Positions 1-11,452 of a stretch of 64,000 nucleotides of DNA are shown piece after piece. Both the position numbers and the translations under genes were made by a program. Location: assembly GCA_036365515.1 (NCBI GenBank), contig CM070877.1:120038321-120102320 (forward strand). Direction: 5' to 3'. Every line of letters starts with the position of its first letter. Positions within the stretch are counted from its first letter, which is position 1. Source of the stretch: Torymus aiolomorphi. Lineage: Eukaryota; Arthropoda; Insecta; Hymenoptera; Torymidae. The notes beneath the pieces were generated by a model. The model was not told the origin of the DNA. It searched no databases and saw nothing but the letters and a program-made list of their open reading frames with translations.

Positions 1-688
1 CGCGCGAGCAAGCGCACACAGGAAATCGAGTCCATTGGCGTGTCGCCCCTGTGCAAACATACATATATATATATATATACGCACACACAGGGGCGCTGGA
101 CAATACCGCGTGCAGTGTGGTTGGTTGGACGATCATCCCCCGTAGCATCCCTCCAAATAAGCCCATTATTACCCGGATAATATATGAGTCTCCTGTCTCC
201 TTCTCTGTTTCTGCAGCAGCGCACGCACGAGGTGCGACTGTGTAGCCTCACGCGACAGAAAAGTCAAAGGCGCAAAGAAAGAACGATGTGTCTATTCCCC
301 GGTCGCGCGTGTGTAGGTGGGGGTATGCGCTGTATAGGAGTAACTCTCTCTCTCTCTCGCTCTCTCTCCCTCCTTCTCTTTTTCTCTCTTCTGGACGAAC
401 GATAGAATGACGCGTTAAAACTGGACCATCGACGACTGGCCCACGAAGAAGAAAAAAAAAAGGGAGAGCTCCTTGGGTCATCTCCCTGAATGATTTTCCG
501 GAATCCAACTGCCTGGGTGGCTAGGTTACAGCCGCGCGTTTAATGGAAAGGCATCCACAATGCGGGCGCGCGCCCGCCGACTGTCACTGTGGCCCTGAAA
601 ACACAGCGTTTTTCGCGCTGCTTTATTATAGGTGGCGTGTAAACGGAGAAACGCACCTTTTCCGTGTTTTTTCCTCCTCGGGATCCAT

Positions 689-719
<31 letters not shown>

Positions 720-905
720 GGTGCGTGTGTTATAGGACAACGTTCAGCCCACCTACTCGATGACCATTGTGGAAAGGCTGCGCGTGCGCGCGGGCCGGGG
801 GTTCCTCCGAAATTACCCGAATGCCGACCAATTTCTCGATTTAACTGGCTCATAATGGCCGGGCACTTTGTTGGATTTGCGGGCGGTTCCGGGGACTTTT
901 CGTAA
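1..905. other. CpG-rich, microsatellite-rich stretch without a recognisable gene
   Basis: This stretch is rich in CpG compared with the AT-rich DNA that follows. It contains short (TA)n near 62-80, (CT)n near 343-372 and (GT)n near 690-720. Open frames up to about 120 codons occur on both strands, but they read through these simple repeats and show no domain. It could hold a promoter or untranslated exon of a gene outside the window; nothing in the sequence decides this. Confidence 0.5.
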
Positions 906-2234
906 ACTGTAACGCGCTTAGAGGTTCCTCTTTTGGGAAGTTGAAGGGATTTTGTGGCTCAATTACATAGTTTCCATTTTAGAAAGATATATTAGGGCTC
1001 GTGATAGGTTTCTACATTCATATTTAGATTCGTAGGCTCGCTAGGATACAAATTGAGATATATAGATAGAAAAAAGATACAGCTGTTTATTTTTATAATA
1101 TATGCAGTTTATAAAATAAAATTCTAAATTCATTTACTCATCTCATTATTCTTTATCATATTAGAAATTATCAAAGTACTTTATGGTACCTATATTATAA
1201 TTGATTCAGTATATGAACATAAATTAGCTGAATTTTCTAACAACATTTTAAACATAAATTCAACAGATTTACTACATTACGTAAAAATTGAAGAATTCCA
1301 ATATCTATAATTACATATTATATAATACTAGCTAAATTTTCCAGATTTACTTTAAAAAAATCATTTTTAATTATTCATTACAAATGAACTTATAATAAAT
1401 ATCGTATTCAGAAACTAAAAAATTAAATTAAATTTAAAGAGACTTCAACTACATAGTTAAATAATGAAATTCCTTCCTAGAATGTATACAGCAAGAGTTA
1501 AAACCTTTTCAATTTATACATGAATTTCACCCCTTCGCAAAACAAAGCTGAGTGCATTTTTTTGAACTTCCGCCGGTGATAAATAAATAAATGCATTTAC
1601 ATGATAGATCGTATGTCAGTTGTGTCAATGGCGAGCGTAGAATGACAGCTGCAAGATATTAATGAAGGGCTTAGATGCGATTTATTAAGAGGAAAAAAAA
1701 AAAACAAATTGAAAAACAGTTCGGTACAGTAGTATATGTAGGCAGGCGCGCACGCGCAGGGTCAAGCTCATTTCCGGAGGGCATCTCTCGCAATGGGTGG
1801 CTTGATTGTAATGGAGGTATCATTTCGAGGGCGATACGCTCCTTTCTCAAGGATAATTGCAAATAACGTCTATTCATGCGTCAGCCGAGCGAAACGAACT
1901 TTTTCTACATGCGTCTGTCTCGCTCGACATCATACAAATAACCCGAAATACACTCTCACCCCGTAATCGAATTAAATTGAACATTTGGCTCTTGGGTATG
2001 ATAATTAATAATCAATATGAGACGAATGAGAGATGATTTCAATCGGCTGAATCTATCGCACAAAAATAAACCAATTATTTCGGCATTTTATTTTTTCCGA
2101 GAATTTCAGTTACACTTCGTTAAATGTTATTATGAATACTTTTTTCAAATGTTCTTTTCTTATTGAAATATTATAAATAATCTTATAACAATAAACAAAT
2201 TTGATTATTTAAAAAACTTTTTTTTTTAGATAGA
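906..2234. other. AT-rich DNA, nothing recognised
   Basis: Mostly AT-rich sequence with frequent stops in all frames. A slightly more CpG-rich patch lies at about 1740-1960. I see no coding, RNA or repeat signature. Confidence 0.5.
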
Positions 2235-2525
2235 ACATATCGACGCTCCTTACGAAGACTAGCACAATTCGCAAGATTGCCACGAAAAGAAGCATGATTA
2301 GTGGGTTTGCGACGAAAAGTAGCGCGATTCACATGCTTGCCGCAAAAACTAACACTGCGCGTCACCGGGCTAATTTACGTTACAAGCAGTGGAACGTGCT
2401 AGTCTTCGCCTCAATCAAGCGGATTGCACTAGTCTTCGATGCGAACGGATGCGAATCAATGGGACGCGCTAGTCTTCACCGCAAACGCTGAAAAAGGCTA
2501 GTCTTCGTGGGAAACTGTCGATATA
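2235..2525. repeat. CpG-containing degenerate repeat cluster with GCTAGTCTTCG motif
   Basis: The motif GCTAGTCTTCG or a close variant occurs at least four times between about 2398 and 2507, and its reverse complement appears near 2252-2262. The ends are inverted relative to each other: ATATCGAC near 2237 and GTCGATAT near 2516. The left half also repeats a roughly 36-base unit containing GCGACGAAAAG-like and GCGCGATT-like words. Any protein read here is just the translated repeat. The source family is unknown. Confidence 0.55.
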
Positions 2526-4130
2526 CGACACACTAAACTTAATTCAATGCTGGTCTTGACTTATGCTAATTTTCACGTTTCTGTGTGACATGATATTGAA
2601 AGTCAATTAAAATGCAAATACTTATTGACTTTTTTACTCTTTCCATGAACAGAAGCGCTAAAAATTCCTCGAATTATTCCTGCCAAGCATCTCACTCGCA
2701 CAGGATTATCTCGCACCTATCTGCCGTTCGTGTTATAACTCACGATGACACGCTCAATTTCATCGAAGGGTCGGCCGTGCGCACACAATGCCCGTAATCC
2801 ATCCGCGCACTGAAATCGTAGAAAAATCCCCGAAGCGCGCGCGCATATAGATCGGTGCAGCCGCGACGTGCTCATGTGCATCAAGCATACTGATTCGCGT
2901 CGAGCGAAGAATAGAACAGGTCAAAAAGAAGAAAAGACGGCAATCTCGGTATAGGCCGAGAAAAAGTCAACGCAGAGGCGCTCCGCCCAGAATCCTCAAT
3001 TATAATGTATACATGCGCGCACGGGGGGAGACTGCGTGTCTCCAAGGCCCGCGGGATAGCCGCAGATAAGAATCTGTCGTATAGTCTACCCTCTGTAGCC
3101 ATTGTGACTCGCTGGACGGGATAGAATACGTATGTGACCACTAATGCAGCGCGACACGAGATAGCCGCGCTGAGATAAAATGCCAAGGAGAGCGGAACGC
3201 GCGTTCGCTCAGTCAGCGCGGCAGATGCTAACATGTCGTGAGCCGCCACCGTTCGCGCAAGGCCCGAGATTCGGAGATAAAGGGGACCACGCGCGCGCGC
3301 GCGCGAGTACAGGCGATTGATTAAAGCAGCCACTACTGCGTCCGCTGTCTATTGGAAAATAGAGATGTTCCCTGACATCGCGCGCCGGTTGATTAAATAA
3401 AACGAACATGGAACGTGTGAAAGAGATAGGACGGTATATGTAAATTAATTGCGGGGAGATAAGAATTCGTGCTGGATAATCGTTCGTGATGTAATTATAG
3501 GTAGATCGTAGATATCGCAGACGAAAGGTATGGCGAAACGTTTAGTATTTTTTTTTTCTTGAAATGTATTAATTGATTAGTTTTATCTTAATTAGCCCCA
3601 TAATGTCTGTTCAAAGGAATATCACTATTAATTATTATGATGTAATTAAAATAAGATAAACTTATCATGTATCTCTCTTAAAAGAATGATGACGGAAATG
3701 TGAAGCCGAAATAAAACCTTTGCGATTGGTCAAGTCCTTTTAAAAGGAACCCGTGATTGGTCTGCAGTGACGCGTCCAAATAAAACCCATATAATTTGAA
3801 ATTATGAAATATTTAAACTAAAGATATAAGTTATAAATTGTATTAATGACTTAAAGTTTAATAATATACAACAAAAAAGTATTATTATTTTGTCTGTAGT
3901 TAATAATGAAGGACTATGAAAACTGTTCTGAACACGGTTAAATTTCTAACCTCGAAATTTTCGCATTTTAGGAATAAACTAAAATAAATATAAATACAAT
4001 CCAAGTTTTAATAGAAAATATTGGATAAATTTGTGTATGTTAAAAAATAAAATGAATTTTAAATTCATAATATTTCAATTGTATAAGACAAGGTGAAGCA
4101 AGGAGCGCGCGCAGCGCACTTGAACTGGCT
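2526..4130. other. Mixed CpG-rich (2750-3420) and AT-rich DNA, no gene recognised
   Basis: From 2750 to 3420 the sequence is rich in CpG and (GC)n runs, with an open frame of about 150 codons on the minus strand. That frame is arginine- and alanine-rich and has no recognisable domain, so it is not called. From 3421 to 4130 the sequence returns to AT-rich DNA with nothing recognisable. Confidence 0.45.
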
Positions 4131-4558
4131 AGGGGATGCCTTATACCGTCAAAGTTTTCTGCCGTACCGGCCACAATGTTTTCAATTAAATATTAAATAT
4201 TGAAAGCTTTTTCTTTAATTATAAGAGTTGATGCACAAAGATAAACTTATTTCCTAATACTTGGACAAATTTCAGATAAATCTGTTGGTAAATTAAGACA
4301 AACTTTGAAAAATCGTAACGTCGCATATTACTCACATATTACTATATTAACCTCAAAATATAACACTTTGCGATTTTTGAAATTTCGTCCTTATTTTCAA
4401 ATAGATTTATCTAAAATTTGACCGGAAATTAGGGAATAAGTTTATCTTTGTGCGTCAACTTTTGGAATTAAAGAAAAAGCTTTCAACAATTAATATTTAA
4501 TTGAAAACATTGTGGCCGGTACGGCAGAAAACTTTGCCGGTAGAAGGCATCCCCTTAG
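4131..4558. mobile_element. Foldback or MITE-like element with long inverted repeats
   Basis: The two ends are long inverted repeats of roughly 150-200 bases. The left arm begins GGGGATGCCTTATACCG and contains GTACCGGCCACAATG. The right arm carries the reverse complement of these with a few mismatches and ends GGCATCCCC. There is no internal coding frame. It lies just downstream of the OBP gene's 3' end. A CTA/TTAG-like flank is seen but no clear target duplication, so the superfamily is not assigned. Confidence 0.75.
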
Positions 4559-4722
4559 ATAGTCCCAAGAATTAGCTCTAAAGATCGTTTGCCATTTTCA
4601 ATATGTTTTAGTAGGTATTATGTAAATTTTTTTTAGCAATATCTTATTTAAATATTTTGATTTATTACGTCAAAGAATAATACTTATAAAAATTATGAAA
4701 ATAATAAAATATTCTCACAATT

Positions 4723-4728
4723 TTTATT
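4723..4728 (-). promoter_or_regulatory. Candidate polyadenylation signal of the OBP gene
   Basis: On the minus strand AATAAA lies about 60 bases after the OBP stop codon, a typical distance. It was recognised by sequence and position only. Confidence 0.5.
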
Positions 4729-4787
4729 ACAGAGAAAACATCGGAGCATAATACTCACAAGACATTAATATTGTAGTTTAAATAATT

Positions 4788-6115
4788 TTATTCTGGCTTC
4801 GTTTCATATCTTTTTGCCTTTAATTTTTGGAACTCGTTGTAAATGCACTTTGATGCCATATTTGCTTTGTCACATTTGTCAACTGTCTCTTCACCTAGAT
4901 AATATTTTAAATAACTATGTTAGAATAATATAGTTACTAATCTTCATTAAAAATAATGCTTCTTTTCCAGCGTAAAATTAATTCTTTGAAAAATTAAAAT
5001 TTATTCCACTACTTTATAAATATATTTTTAAATTTTAAATGTTATAAAAAAACAATATTACCTTCAGCAACGCATGACTTCACTATTTTTGATACTCTTT
5101 CTTTTTCGGACTTCTTTACCATATGATCTATATTTCGGATTATTTCATCTGCATCTATATTATCTGACACCATCTAAAATAAAATTATATTCGCTTAATT
5201 CAGTCATTAAGTTCTCTTAAATATTTTTGCGGTTTACTTACGATTCCGTCTTTTTCTAATGTGCAAGCCATGACGCAACGGGTTTCTGGATCTGTGCCGT
5301 TCAAAACAGCAGTGTATGACTCAACTAAAAGTAACAAATACATGAATAGTTCTAATTTAATTCTTCGACCCGTTTCATTTAAATTATGTCATTTTTCACC
5401 TACTTGACTTCGTTTGCGTTTCATTCAAGCATTTGATAAAATTTTCCGTATGTTGATGGTGGTGGTGAAGATGGTGATGATGATGGTGATGGTGATGATG
5501 GTCGTGATGGTGGTCGTCATGAGGACGATGCGTCTGTAAAGTAATTCATAGGAACATTTTTTTTAAGATTATGTCAACACACAAGCTTGAAAAATAAACC
5601 AATTTTGAAAAATAAAATGACAGCTAGTAAGAAAATGAAATAATTTGACAATAAAATATTTAGATATGTCTATGGATTCTTCCAAAACAATAATGCAATT
5701 GCTAAGCGCTCGAGAAAGATCTTCTTTGATATTCCTATCGAATTGGCCAAGGAGCACTAAAGATGTATAAAAAGACTAAAATTCATAATATTTTGAATCT
5801 ACCGTTTCTTGAAATAATTTTTTTCATTTAATTCATCTAATAACTTCAAAACCGAGTATTAAGCATAGAAAAAAGTTCTTGAAAGAATGAGATTGTTGTC
5901 TTATGATCGCGATAAATTATTAATCGCGCGCAATTATTAAAGTGATTTTTGGAGCGAGCAAGTTCTAATTCAGAAACATATTCTTCTTTTTATTCCTAAT
6001 CGTAAAAAGCTAAAATAAATATCTTACAAAATACTGTTTATGTTTGTCTCACACATAACTTCTATTTACTTACGGCAACGGTAATTATGTAAAGAGCTAT
6101 AATAAAATTTCCCAT
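4788..6115 (-). CDS. Odorant-binding protein with histidine-rich N-terminal insert
   Basis: Five exons on the minus strand: 6115-6074, 5533-5404, 5324-5242, 5173-5062 and 4894-4788. All junctions are GT-AG, and the joined frame gives 157 residues. The chosen start is followed by a hydrophobic segment (FIIALYIITVA) that fits a secretory signal. Six cysteines at residues 49, 74, 78, 119, 130 and 139 give spacing C-24-C-3-C-40-C-10-C-8-C, which matches classic insect OBPs. These are helical, disulfide-linked, secreted carriers of small hydrophobic ligands in sensillum lymph or other fluids. Unusually, residues 16-42 just after the signal contain 20 histidines, including ten in a row, before the first cysteine. 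Introns are 540, 79, 68 and 167 bases. The exon 2 donor is placed at GTAGGT because the neighbouring GTGAAA donor would create a stop. The family call is strong; ligand and tissue are unknown. Confidence 0.92.
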
Positions 6116-6188
6116 GGTGGTAATTTTGCGTTTTCGAGCACTTCAAAATCCAGTTTACTTTTAAAAATTATACCATCCTCTGAAAGCA

Positions 6189-6197
6189 TTTTATATA
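6189..6197 (-). promoter_or_regulatory. Candidate TATA box of the OBP gene
   Basis: TATATAAAA on the minus strand lies about 80 bases upstream of the OBP start codon. This would give a 5' untranslated region of about 50 bases. AT-rich context makes chance matches common. Confidence 0.4.
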
Positions 6198-7109
6198 TTG
6201 CAAATGAATAATAAATTGCAGGTTACAACTGTACAAGCGCTGTAACAGGAAGTGTATTTCGGTACTAATTGCATGTCCTCTCAACAAAAAGATCGTGTTG
6301 AAAGTTTTTAACATTATTGACATTACGGAAGAACACAAATTACGTCACTTGAAATTTTGCTAGTATTGTTATTGCGCATTTTCACACAATAAAAGCTTTT
6401 TTAACTATTACAAACTACGTTATTCAAACAATTTCAAAATTTTAAATTTATTTATATTGTACAACATATACAATTTTGCAATGAAACCAATGAAAGAAAA
6501 ATATAAAAAATGTTCCTTGCATAACAAAACAATATTCGGAAATAATTTTTCTAAATTTAACTTGGTAACGAAAATTTTAAATGTAATATTGAATTAGTAA
6601 CAGTAATTTTCACATTAAGATTCCTCACCGCCTATCCAATAAACATAAAGTTACTTGAAACTGAGCACTCGGGGGTTTATGATCTGAGGTAAAGTCATAA
6701 GTGTTCGCAACCTGAAAAGCTAGCGTAGAAATGGTAAAATCGGGATCGATGATTCCACGTTGTTCCACGATTCTCGAGATTAGCATCCAGAGCGAGAAAA
6801 CACGGGAGTGCGAGAGAGACGACGAATACGCGAGGGCCAATAGGTGAGTGGGTGAGTGACTCGAGCGTGGGTATTGTCGTCCACCCAAGATATACGACTA
6901 GCTGTTCCCAGAATCAGTTTATATTCGGCGTCCGGGAGGCTGCGCAAGAGAAGAGAGCATCAGCCGTGGGAGAAAGAGCGAGAGAGAAGATCTTGTTATA
7001 CCTGTATACCTGCGATCGATGGCTCGTGCGGGCTTGCGTACCATATACCTTCGTGTTCTTCTCTATCCCACCATTCTCTCTCTCACACACACACTCACTC
7101 TCCCACTCA

Positions 7110-7188
<79 letters not shown>

Positions 7189-7894
7189 TCCCTGTACTCT
7201 TCGCTTCGCGTTATTTTTCGGATTCTACGCTCGACCATCTCCGGACTCTCGGGGCAGTCACTCGGTCAGGGCCTGAGACCCTCTGGCTCTTTCTTTTTCT
7301 CTCTTCTGCCACGCTTCTTCGAATGTTTCGTGAATCTTTTGAATACCATAGCCGATCTCTTGCGTAACTTATGATATTTTTCTCTCTCTTTTTCTTTTAT
7401 CGCTTGCCTCTTTGTCTCGCACGGAATGTTTCTTCGGCCAACTTCCTAATCCTTCGAACTTTAACTGCGAGGTATTTTTACGGTCAACGGATTTCCATAT
7501 GGGTACGAAGCGCCAATAGAATAGAATCACACTTGCCGTAAATCTCAACATCGGAAATAATTTAGATAGTACTCATCTGCCCAGGAAAGTTAACACATAA
7601 TACATTCGATCTAATACAAGCTATTGTAAGCCATGGCGAAGTCTAAAGGAATCAACTTTCCTAAATGGTTTCATAATATCAATACAGAGACTTCATCGTT
7701 TTACCTGTCGAAAACCATTTATAAAATAGTTATCAAATGAGATTGCCTTCACAAACGAATAATTATAATGAATCGACAAATATAACGATCCCAATTTTAC
7801 TTTGAGTTTGATCATTATCACCCGTATAATATACATGAAAAGATAAGATAACGTTAAAAGATTAACCCATTAACGCCTGAATGCACTGGATTTT
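6198..7894. other. AT-rich DNA, then CpG/CT-rich stretch (6780-7560); no gene called
   Basis: 6198-6620 is AT-rich with nothing recognised. 6780-7560 is more CpG-rich and pyrimidine-rich on the plus strand and is centred on a (CT)n run. Open frames of up to about 170 codons run straight through the (CT)n and encode Ser-Leu repeats, so they are rejected. GAGA-type repeats can sit in insect promoters, but no transcript structure is visible. Confidence 0.45.
7119..7182. repeat. (CT)n microsatellite
   Basis: A nearly uninterrupted dinucleotide run of about 32 CT units, preceded by shorter CA and CT runs from 7079. Confidence 0.95.
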
Positions 7895-8754
7895 TACTCA
7901 AAATTAAAGCCAGTATATTTCCATTAAAGCGGCCGAATTTTTTCATGAAAAATACCTAGGTAGGGATTTTTAAGGTCGCTCTTTCTGAATCTGCCACGTA
8001 AAATTGTTTAAAGAATTGTTTACTATTAGATTTTTGCGATTTAAACAAAAATATGAACCCGCTGTTTTTTACGTTATTTTACTATTACAGTGATTCTTTC
8101 ACCTTTAGGACATATTTTACTCATAAATATCGTATAAAAATCATCGAAAAACTTATATTATAATATTACATTAGAAAATATGTTACAATGATATTTAAAA
8201 AACACTAAATTTTTAAGTAACAATTTCAAGCACTTCCTATAATTCATCTAATAGACCGAGTGCCGTGGAGTATTGGTGCCAAAATGCGAATATTTTGGGA
8301 CCGCCATTTTGTATTTACCATAACAATCATTGTTGTAACATCTTTTCTAAGTTATATTATAAGTTTGTCGATGATTTTTATATGATATTTGTGAGAAAAA
8401 TATGGTGGTGAAAGAATCGCTGTAACAATAAAATAACGTAAAAAACAGCGATTTTGGCCGCGATCTTGAATCCGCCATCTTAAAAAAGATTAAAACACCC
8501 AGATATATTTAGAGTACAGGTCTTGAGTGCACGTTTAAATGAGGTTTCAACCAGAAAATAGAGGATTAAGTTGGTGACATTGAAAATTAAAAAAAAAAAA
8601 ACATGTTTTAATCGCAAAAATCTAATAATAAACATTTCTTTAACAATTGTAAGTGGCAAATTCGGAAAGAACGACCTCAAAAACTTCCACGTAGGTACTT
8701 TTCATGAAAAATTCGGTCGCTTTAATGGAAATACACAGACTTGAATTTTGAGTA
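7895..8754. mobile_element. Foldback element with long inverted arms
   Basis: The ends read TACTCAAAATTAAAG and, inverted, TACTCAAAATTCAAG. Both are followed by TATTTCCATTAAAGC and a shared ATTTTTCATGAAAA stretch. Complementarity continues inward to about 8180 on the left and about 8345 on the right, so most of the 860 bases folds on itself. No coding frame belongs to it. The superfamily cannot be assigned because no clear target duplication is visible. Confidence 0.75.
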
Positions 8755-8884
8755 CCGGTAACAAACTATTTTGCTTCCTCCTAGAGAAAGCTTTGTGATA
8801 GTAATTTTTTGAGTTATTGTAAAAACATGTTATAATTGTTTTTCGAGGTGATAGGAATCAAAATACATGATTTTTGAAAAATAT

Positions 8885-8897
8885 CTGTATGGATGTG

Positions 8898-8928
<31 letters not shown>

Positions 8929-8949
8929 TGTGTGTGTGTGTGTATGTGC

Positions 8950-8996
<47 letters not shown>

Positions 8997-10380
8997 CCTG
9001 GATCTCAGCTTCTACTCAATAGATTTTGACCGGAAAGGTCTCATTTTTTTGTTTTTTTTTGTGTGATGGCGGGTCAAAAATTCGTTTTTTGATTCGCCGA
9101 TGCGTTTTTGTTTTATTTCGAATTTTCGATTTTCTCAAAATTGATTTTTGTTTTTTTTTAATGATAAGATCGAGATATTTCAATCGAATGGATAACATTC
9201 GAAAGAGCATTAAAATATCTATATTTTCTGAAAAACAAATTTCTCTAGCTATCACGGTTCTTTTGTTATTAACAAAAACGTATTTTCTTTTTAAAAGCTT
9301 ATAACTCCTAAACCAAACGGTCAATTTTCTTGAAAAAAATCATGATAATGCAGAATATAAATAGCTGTAATCTGTAAAAATTTGAATACATTTTGTCAAC
9401 TAGTTTTTAAGAAAAAAATTGAAATGTGAAAAAAATGAGTTTTGTATGTTCAACGATTACGGGAGTAAAATTGACTTAATCGCTTTGAAATTCCTTGTAG
9501 AGGTAGATTTTGGATAGCTCTCGGTCGAATTCTTTGGGCAAAATAATTAGACCAGAAATTTCAGAAATATTTGAGGTTAAAATTTTTTTAACCTTTTTTT
9601 AAAATCGTAATTTCTCGAGAACGGCTCCATGTATCAACTCCAAATTTATATAGACAATATTTTATGTGATATAGACAATATGTGTGCGAATTTTCATTAA
9701 TATCGTACGATTACTTTTTGAGATATGTGATTTTGAAAATTTTCGTATTTTACAAAGTTATTTTCTTTGTCGTATGATAACTAGAGAAAATAAAAATTGG
9801 TTTAAGGTGGCTTGGGTGCTTTGTTAAACAGAGTTAAATATTTCTGAAATTTAACACAGATATTTTTTGAACATTAAACTTTTCATTTATATCAAGAAAA
9901 TACAAGGTCAAAGACCAAATTTTAGAGAAAACTAGGTTTCTAAAACGTTTCTTTTAACATGTAACCTTATGGGAAAAGACGTTAATTTTGTATTTATTCC
10001 ATTATTAAGAGATAATTTTTATCGAATGAGGTATCAAATTGAACATTTTTTAATGTAGATTCCAATGCTGTCATCATAATTATGTGTAAACGACCAAATT
10101 AAAGAGATATTAGCGATAAACTTTGTAAATGTGCTTCTGCGCATGCGCACTGCGCGCAGATACACGAATAAGTAATAGGAATGGCGATTTTTTCCGTTTT
10201 GTAACAAACCCCAGATTTTTTTAAACTTTCTAAAGTAGTTCGGAGGTGATTACTGAAATTAAAATTTCAGAAATTGCAAAAAACACAGAAGGCCCCCACT
10301 GGCGCCCCGACTTGATACGGCACCACGCACCCAAGCCACCTTAATCATATTGAAATTTTGTGGAGCTGTAGAGTCTATAT
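8885..10380 (-). repeat. Interspersed repeat RF1, copy A, with terminal (GT)n
   Basis: This copy starts with about 100 bases of imperfect (GT)n (8893-8993). Recognisable blocks follow: GGATCTCAGCTTCTACTC, TTTGACCGGAAAGGTCTC, GTTATTAACAAAAACG and GGGAGTAAAATTGAC. The same blocks occur at 18830-19720, in part at 37080-37480, and in reverse order at 57721-59131. The copy is interrupted by the TTAA MITE at 9806-10340 and resumes to about 10380. It has no coding capacity, so its autonomous partner is not known. Confidence 0.7.
9806..10340. mobile_element. piggyBac-like MITE with TTAA target duplication
   Basis: Terminal inverted repeats begin GGTGGCTTGGGTGC on the left, and their complement ends the right side. 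TTAA flanks both ends (9802-9805 and 10341-10344). The element lies in RF1. The RF1 copy near 57835-57890 is uninterrupted at the matching point, reading through a single TTAA between the ATTTTGTGGAG and CTAGAGAAAA blocks. TTAA duplication is the hallmark of the piggyBac superfamily. There is no transposase, so it is non-autonomous. Confidence 0.85.
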
Positions 10381-10495
10381 ATTATCGAATTGTAGATTTT
10401 TTCACCCTCCATTATTGTACTTGTTGATAGAATTTTTTTCTCGATCAGGCGGGGGTTATTTAGAAATAAAACAAGTTTTTATTTCTGGCGAATAT

Positions 10496-10539
10496 TTAGC
10501 GACGTTTCGTTGGCTGGTCTGCTAACCTCTTCAGGCTAA
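10496..10539 (-). ncRNA. Hammerhead ribozyme-like motif of the outer PLE
   Basis: On the minus strand the order is UUAGC, CUGAAGA, a stem II region, GAAA, CGUC, GCUAA. UUAGC and GCUAA pair as stem I, CUGAAGA and GAAA match the hammerhead core (CUGANGA...GAAA), and GUC is a usual cleavage triplet. Stem III would be very short, as described for hammerheads in Penelope-like elements, where two copies may pair through ACGU. One extra G appears between the core and the GUU/AAC stem II. Activity is inferred, not shown. Confidence 0.7.
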
Positions 10540-10776
10540 TTTTTATTGAAAAAAACCGATGTTAGTTTTTTTTTACACTTAATTATACAACACATAATAT
10601 AATTTAACGCAACAATACCTTCAAAAGTTATAATGTTAACACATGTTAACAAGTCAGTGATCGAATTTTATTTCGTCAATAATGAATTTTAAAAATACGA
10701 CAAAATACACATAGGAACCGGCGTTTATATACCCCGTTGAGCTGAGTATACACACAGAAACCAAAACAATAACAAG

Positions 10777-11323
10777 TCACAGCCAGCATTTAAATTTCCT
10801 CAATACGGGAAAGTACGTTTTATTCAGTGTGAAAATATCTTCTTTCTTATTTATGCTATTCAAATGACATTTAATATGTATCATTTCGGCTGTGAGTCTC
10901 TTTTTGTAATTTCTCTCGTTATCCAAAATTTGAACATTCTCCCAATCGAAGTGGTGATTAAACTCATCTTGGTGTGAGACCACCACTGACTCTGAGTTTT
11001 TGTTGTTTTTATGCTCCTTAATGCGCTTTTTTAAGGTTCTTTTGGTTTCACCTATATATGTCGCCGGACACTCTTTACATGTGAATTTATATACAATATT
11101 CGTTCGATCCCATTTATTCGTAACGTCTTTTCCCAATTTTATAATCGAGTTAAGAGTTCTTTTCACTAGTGGAATCGACATAATATTATGTGTTTTAAGA
11201 ATAGCCGACAATTTTTTGTAATTATTAATAAGAAATGGCAACTGAACTCTGGGAAGATATTTAAACTTATTATTGTTATTGTTCTGTTTATATTTAAGAG
11301 AAATTCTACGATTGCGTATGTTT
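10777..11323 (-). pseudogene. GIY-YIG endonuclease portion of the outer PLE
   Basis: The frame encodes the C-terminal endonuclease part of a Penelope-like protein. It contains the CKECPATYIGETKR segment with the GIY-YIG-type core (Y-x-G-E-T), followed by the conserved K-x-R-x-x-E-H segment. It stays open upstream from the first methionine to the 11322 junction (FINRNIRNRR), where the inner PLE cuts it. The RT half lies at 13246-14256 in compatible frame. Because the protein is split by an insertion, it is called broken even though this half has no internal stop. Confidence 0.85.
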
Positions 11324-11409
11324 CGGTTAATGAATTGAAAATATTAAGAAACGATGGTGAGGGTCAACCCAGGATGTAAAAAATCACAACTCAAAGTTTC
11401 ATTCTAAAA

Positions 11410-11452
11410 TCACAACGTTTCGCTAGTCTGCTTTTCTAGCCTCTTCAGGTGA
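11410..11452 (-). ncRNA. Hammerhead ribozyme-like motif of the inner PLE
   Basis: The minus strand reads UCAC, CUGAAGA, GGCUAG-loop-CUAGC, GAAA, CGUU, GUGA. UCAC/GUGA form stem I and GCUAG/CUAGC a five-pair stem II. The stem differs in sequence from the motif at 10496-10539 but still pairs, which supports selection for structure. The cleavage triplet would be GUU. As in the other copy, one G is unpaired beside the core. Confidence 0.65.

Noticed and set aside
2881..3333. 150-codon minus-strand frame
   Set aside because: CpG-rich composition leaves few stops. It is Arg/Ala-rich, with no domain, and overlapped by another frame of equal merit.
5461..5530. CAT/CAC tract as a non-coding microsatellite
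   Set aside because: It is in frame within an exon bounded by good splice sites and followed by OBP cysteines; codon alternation is irregular.
6852..7374. Open frames of 85-172 codons through the (CT)n tract
   Set aside because: They are open only because CT repeats lack stops in these phases, and they encode Ser/Leu repeats without a domain.
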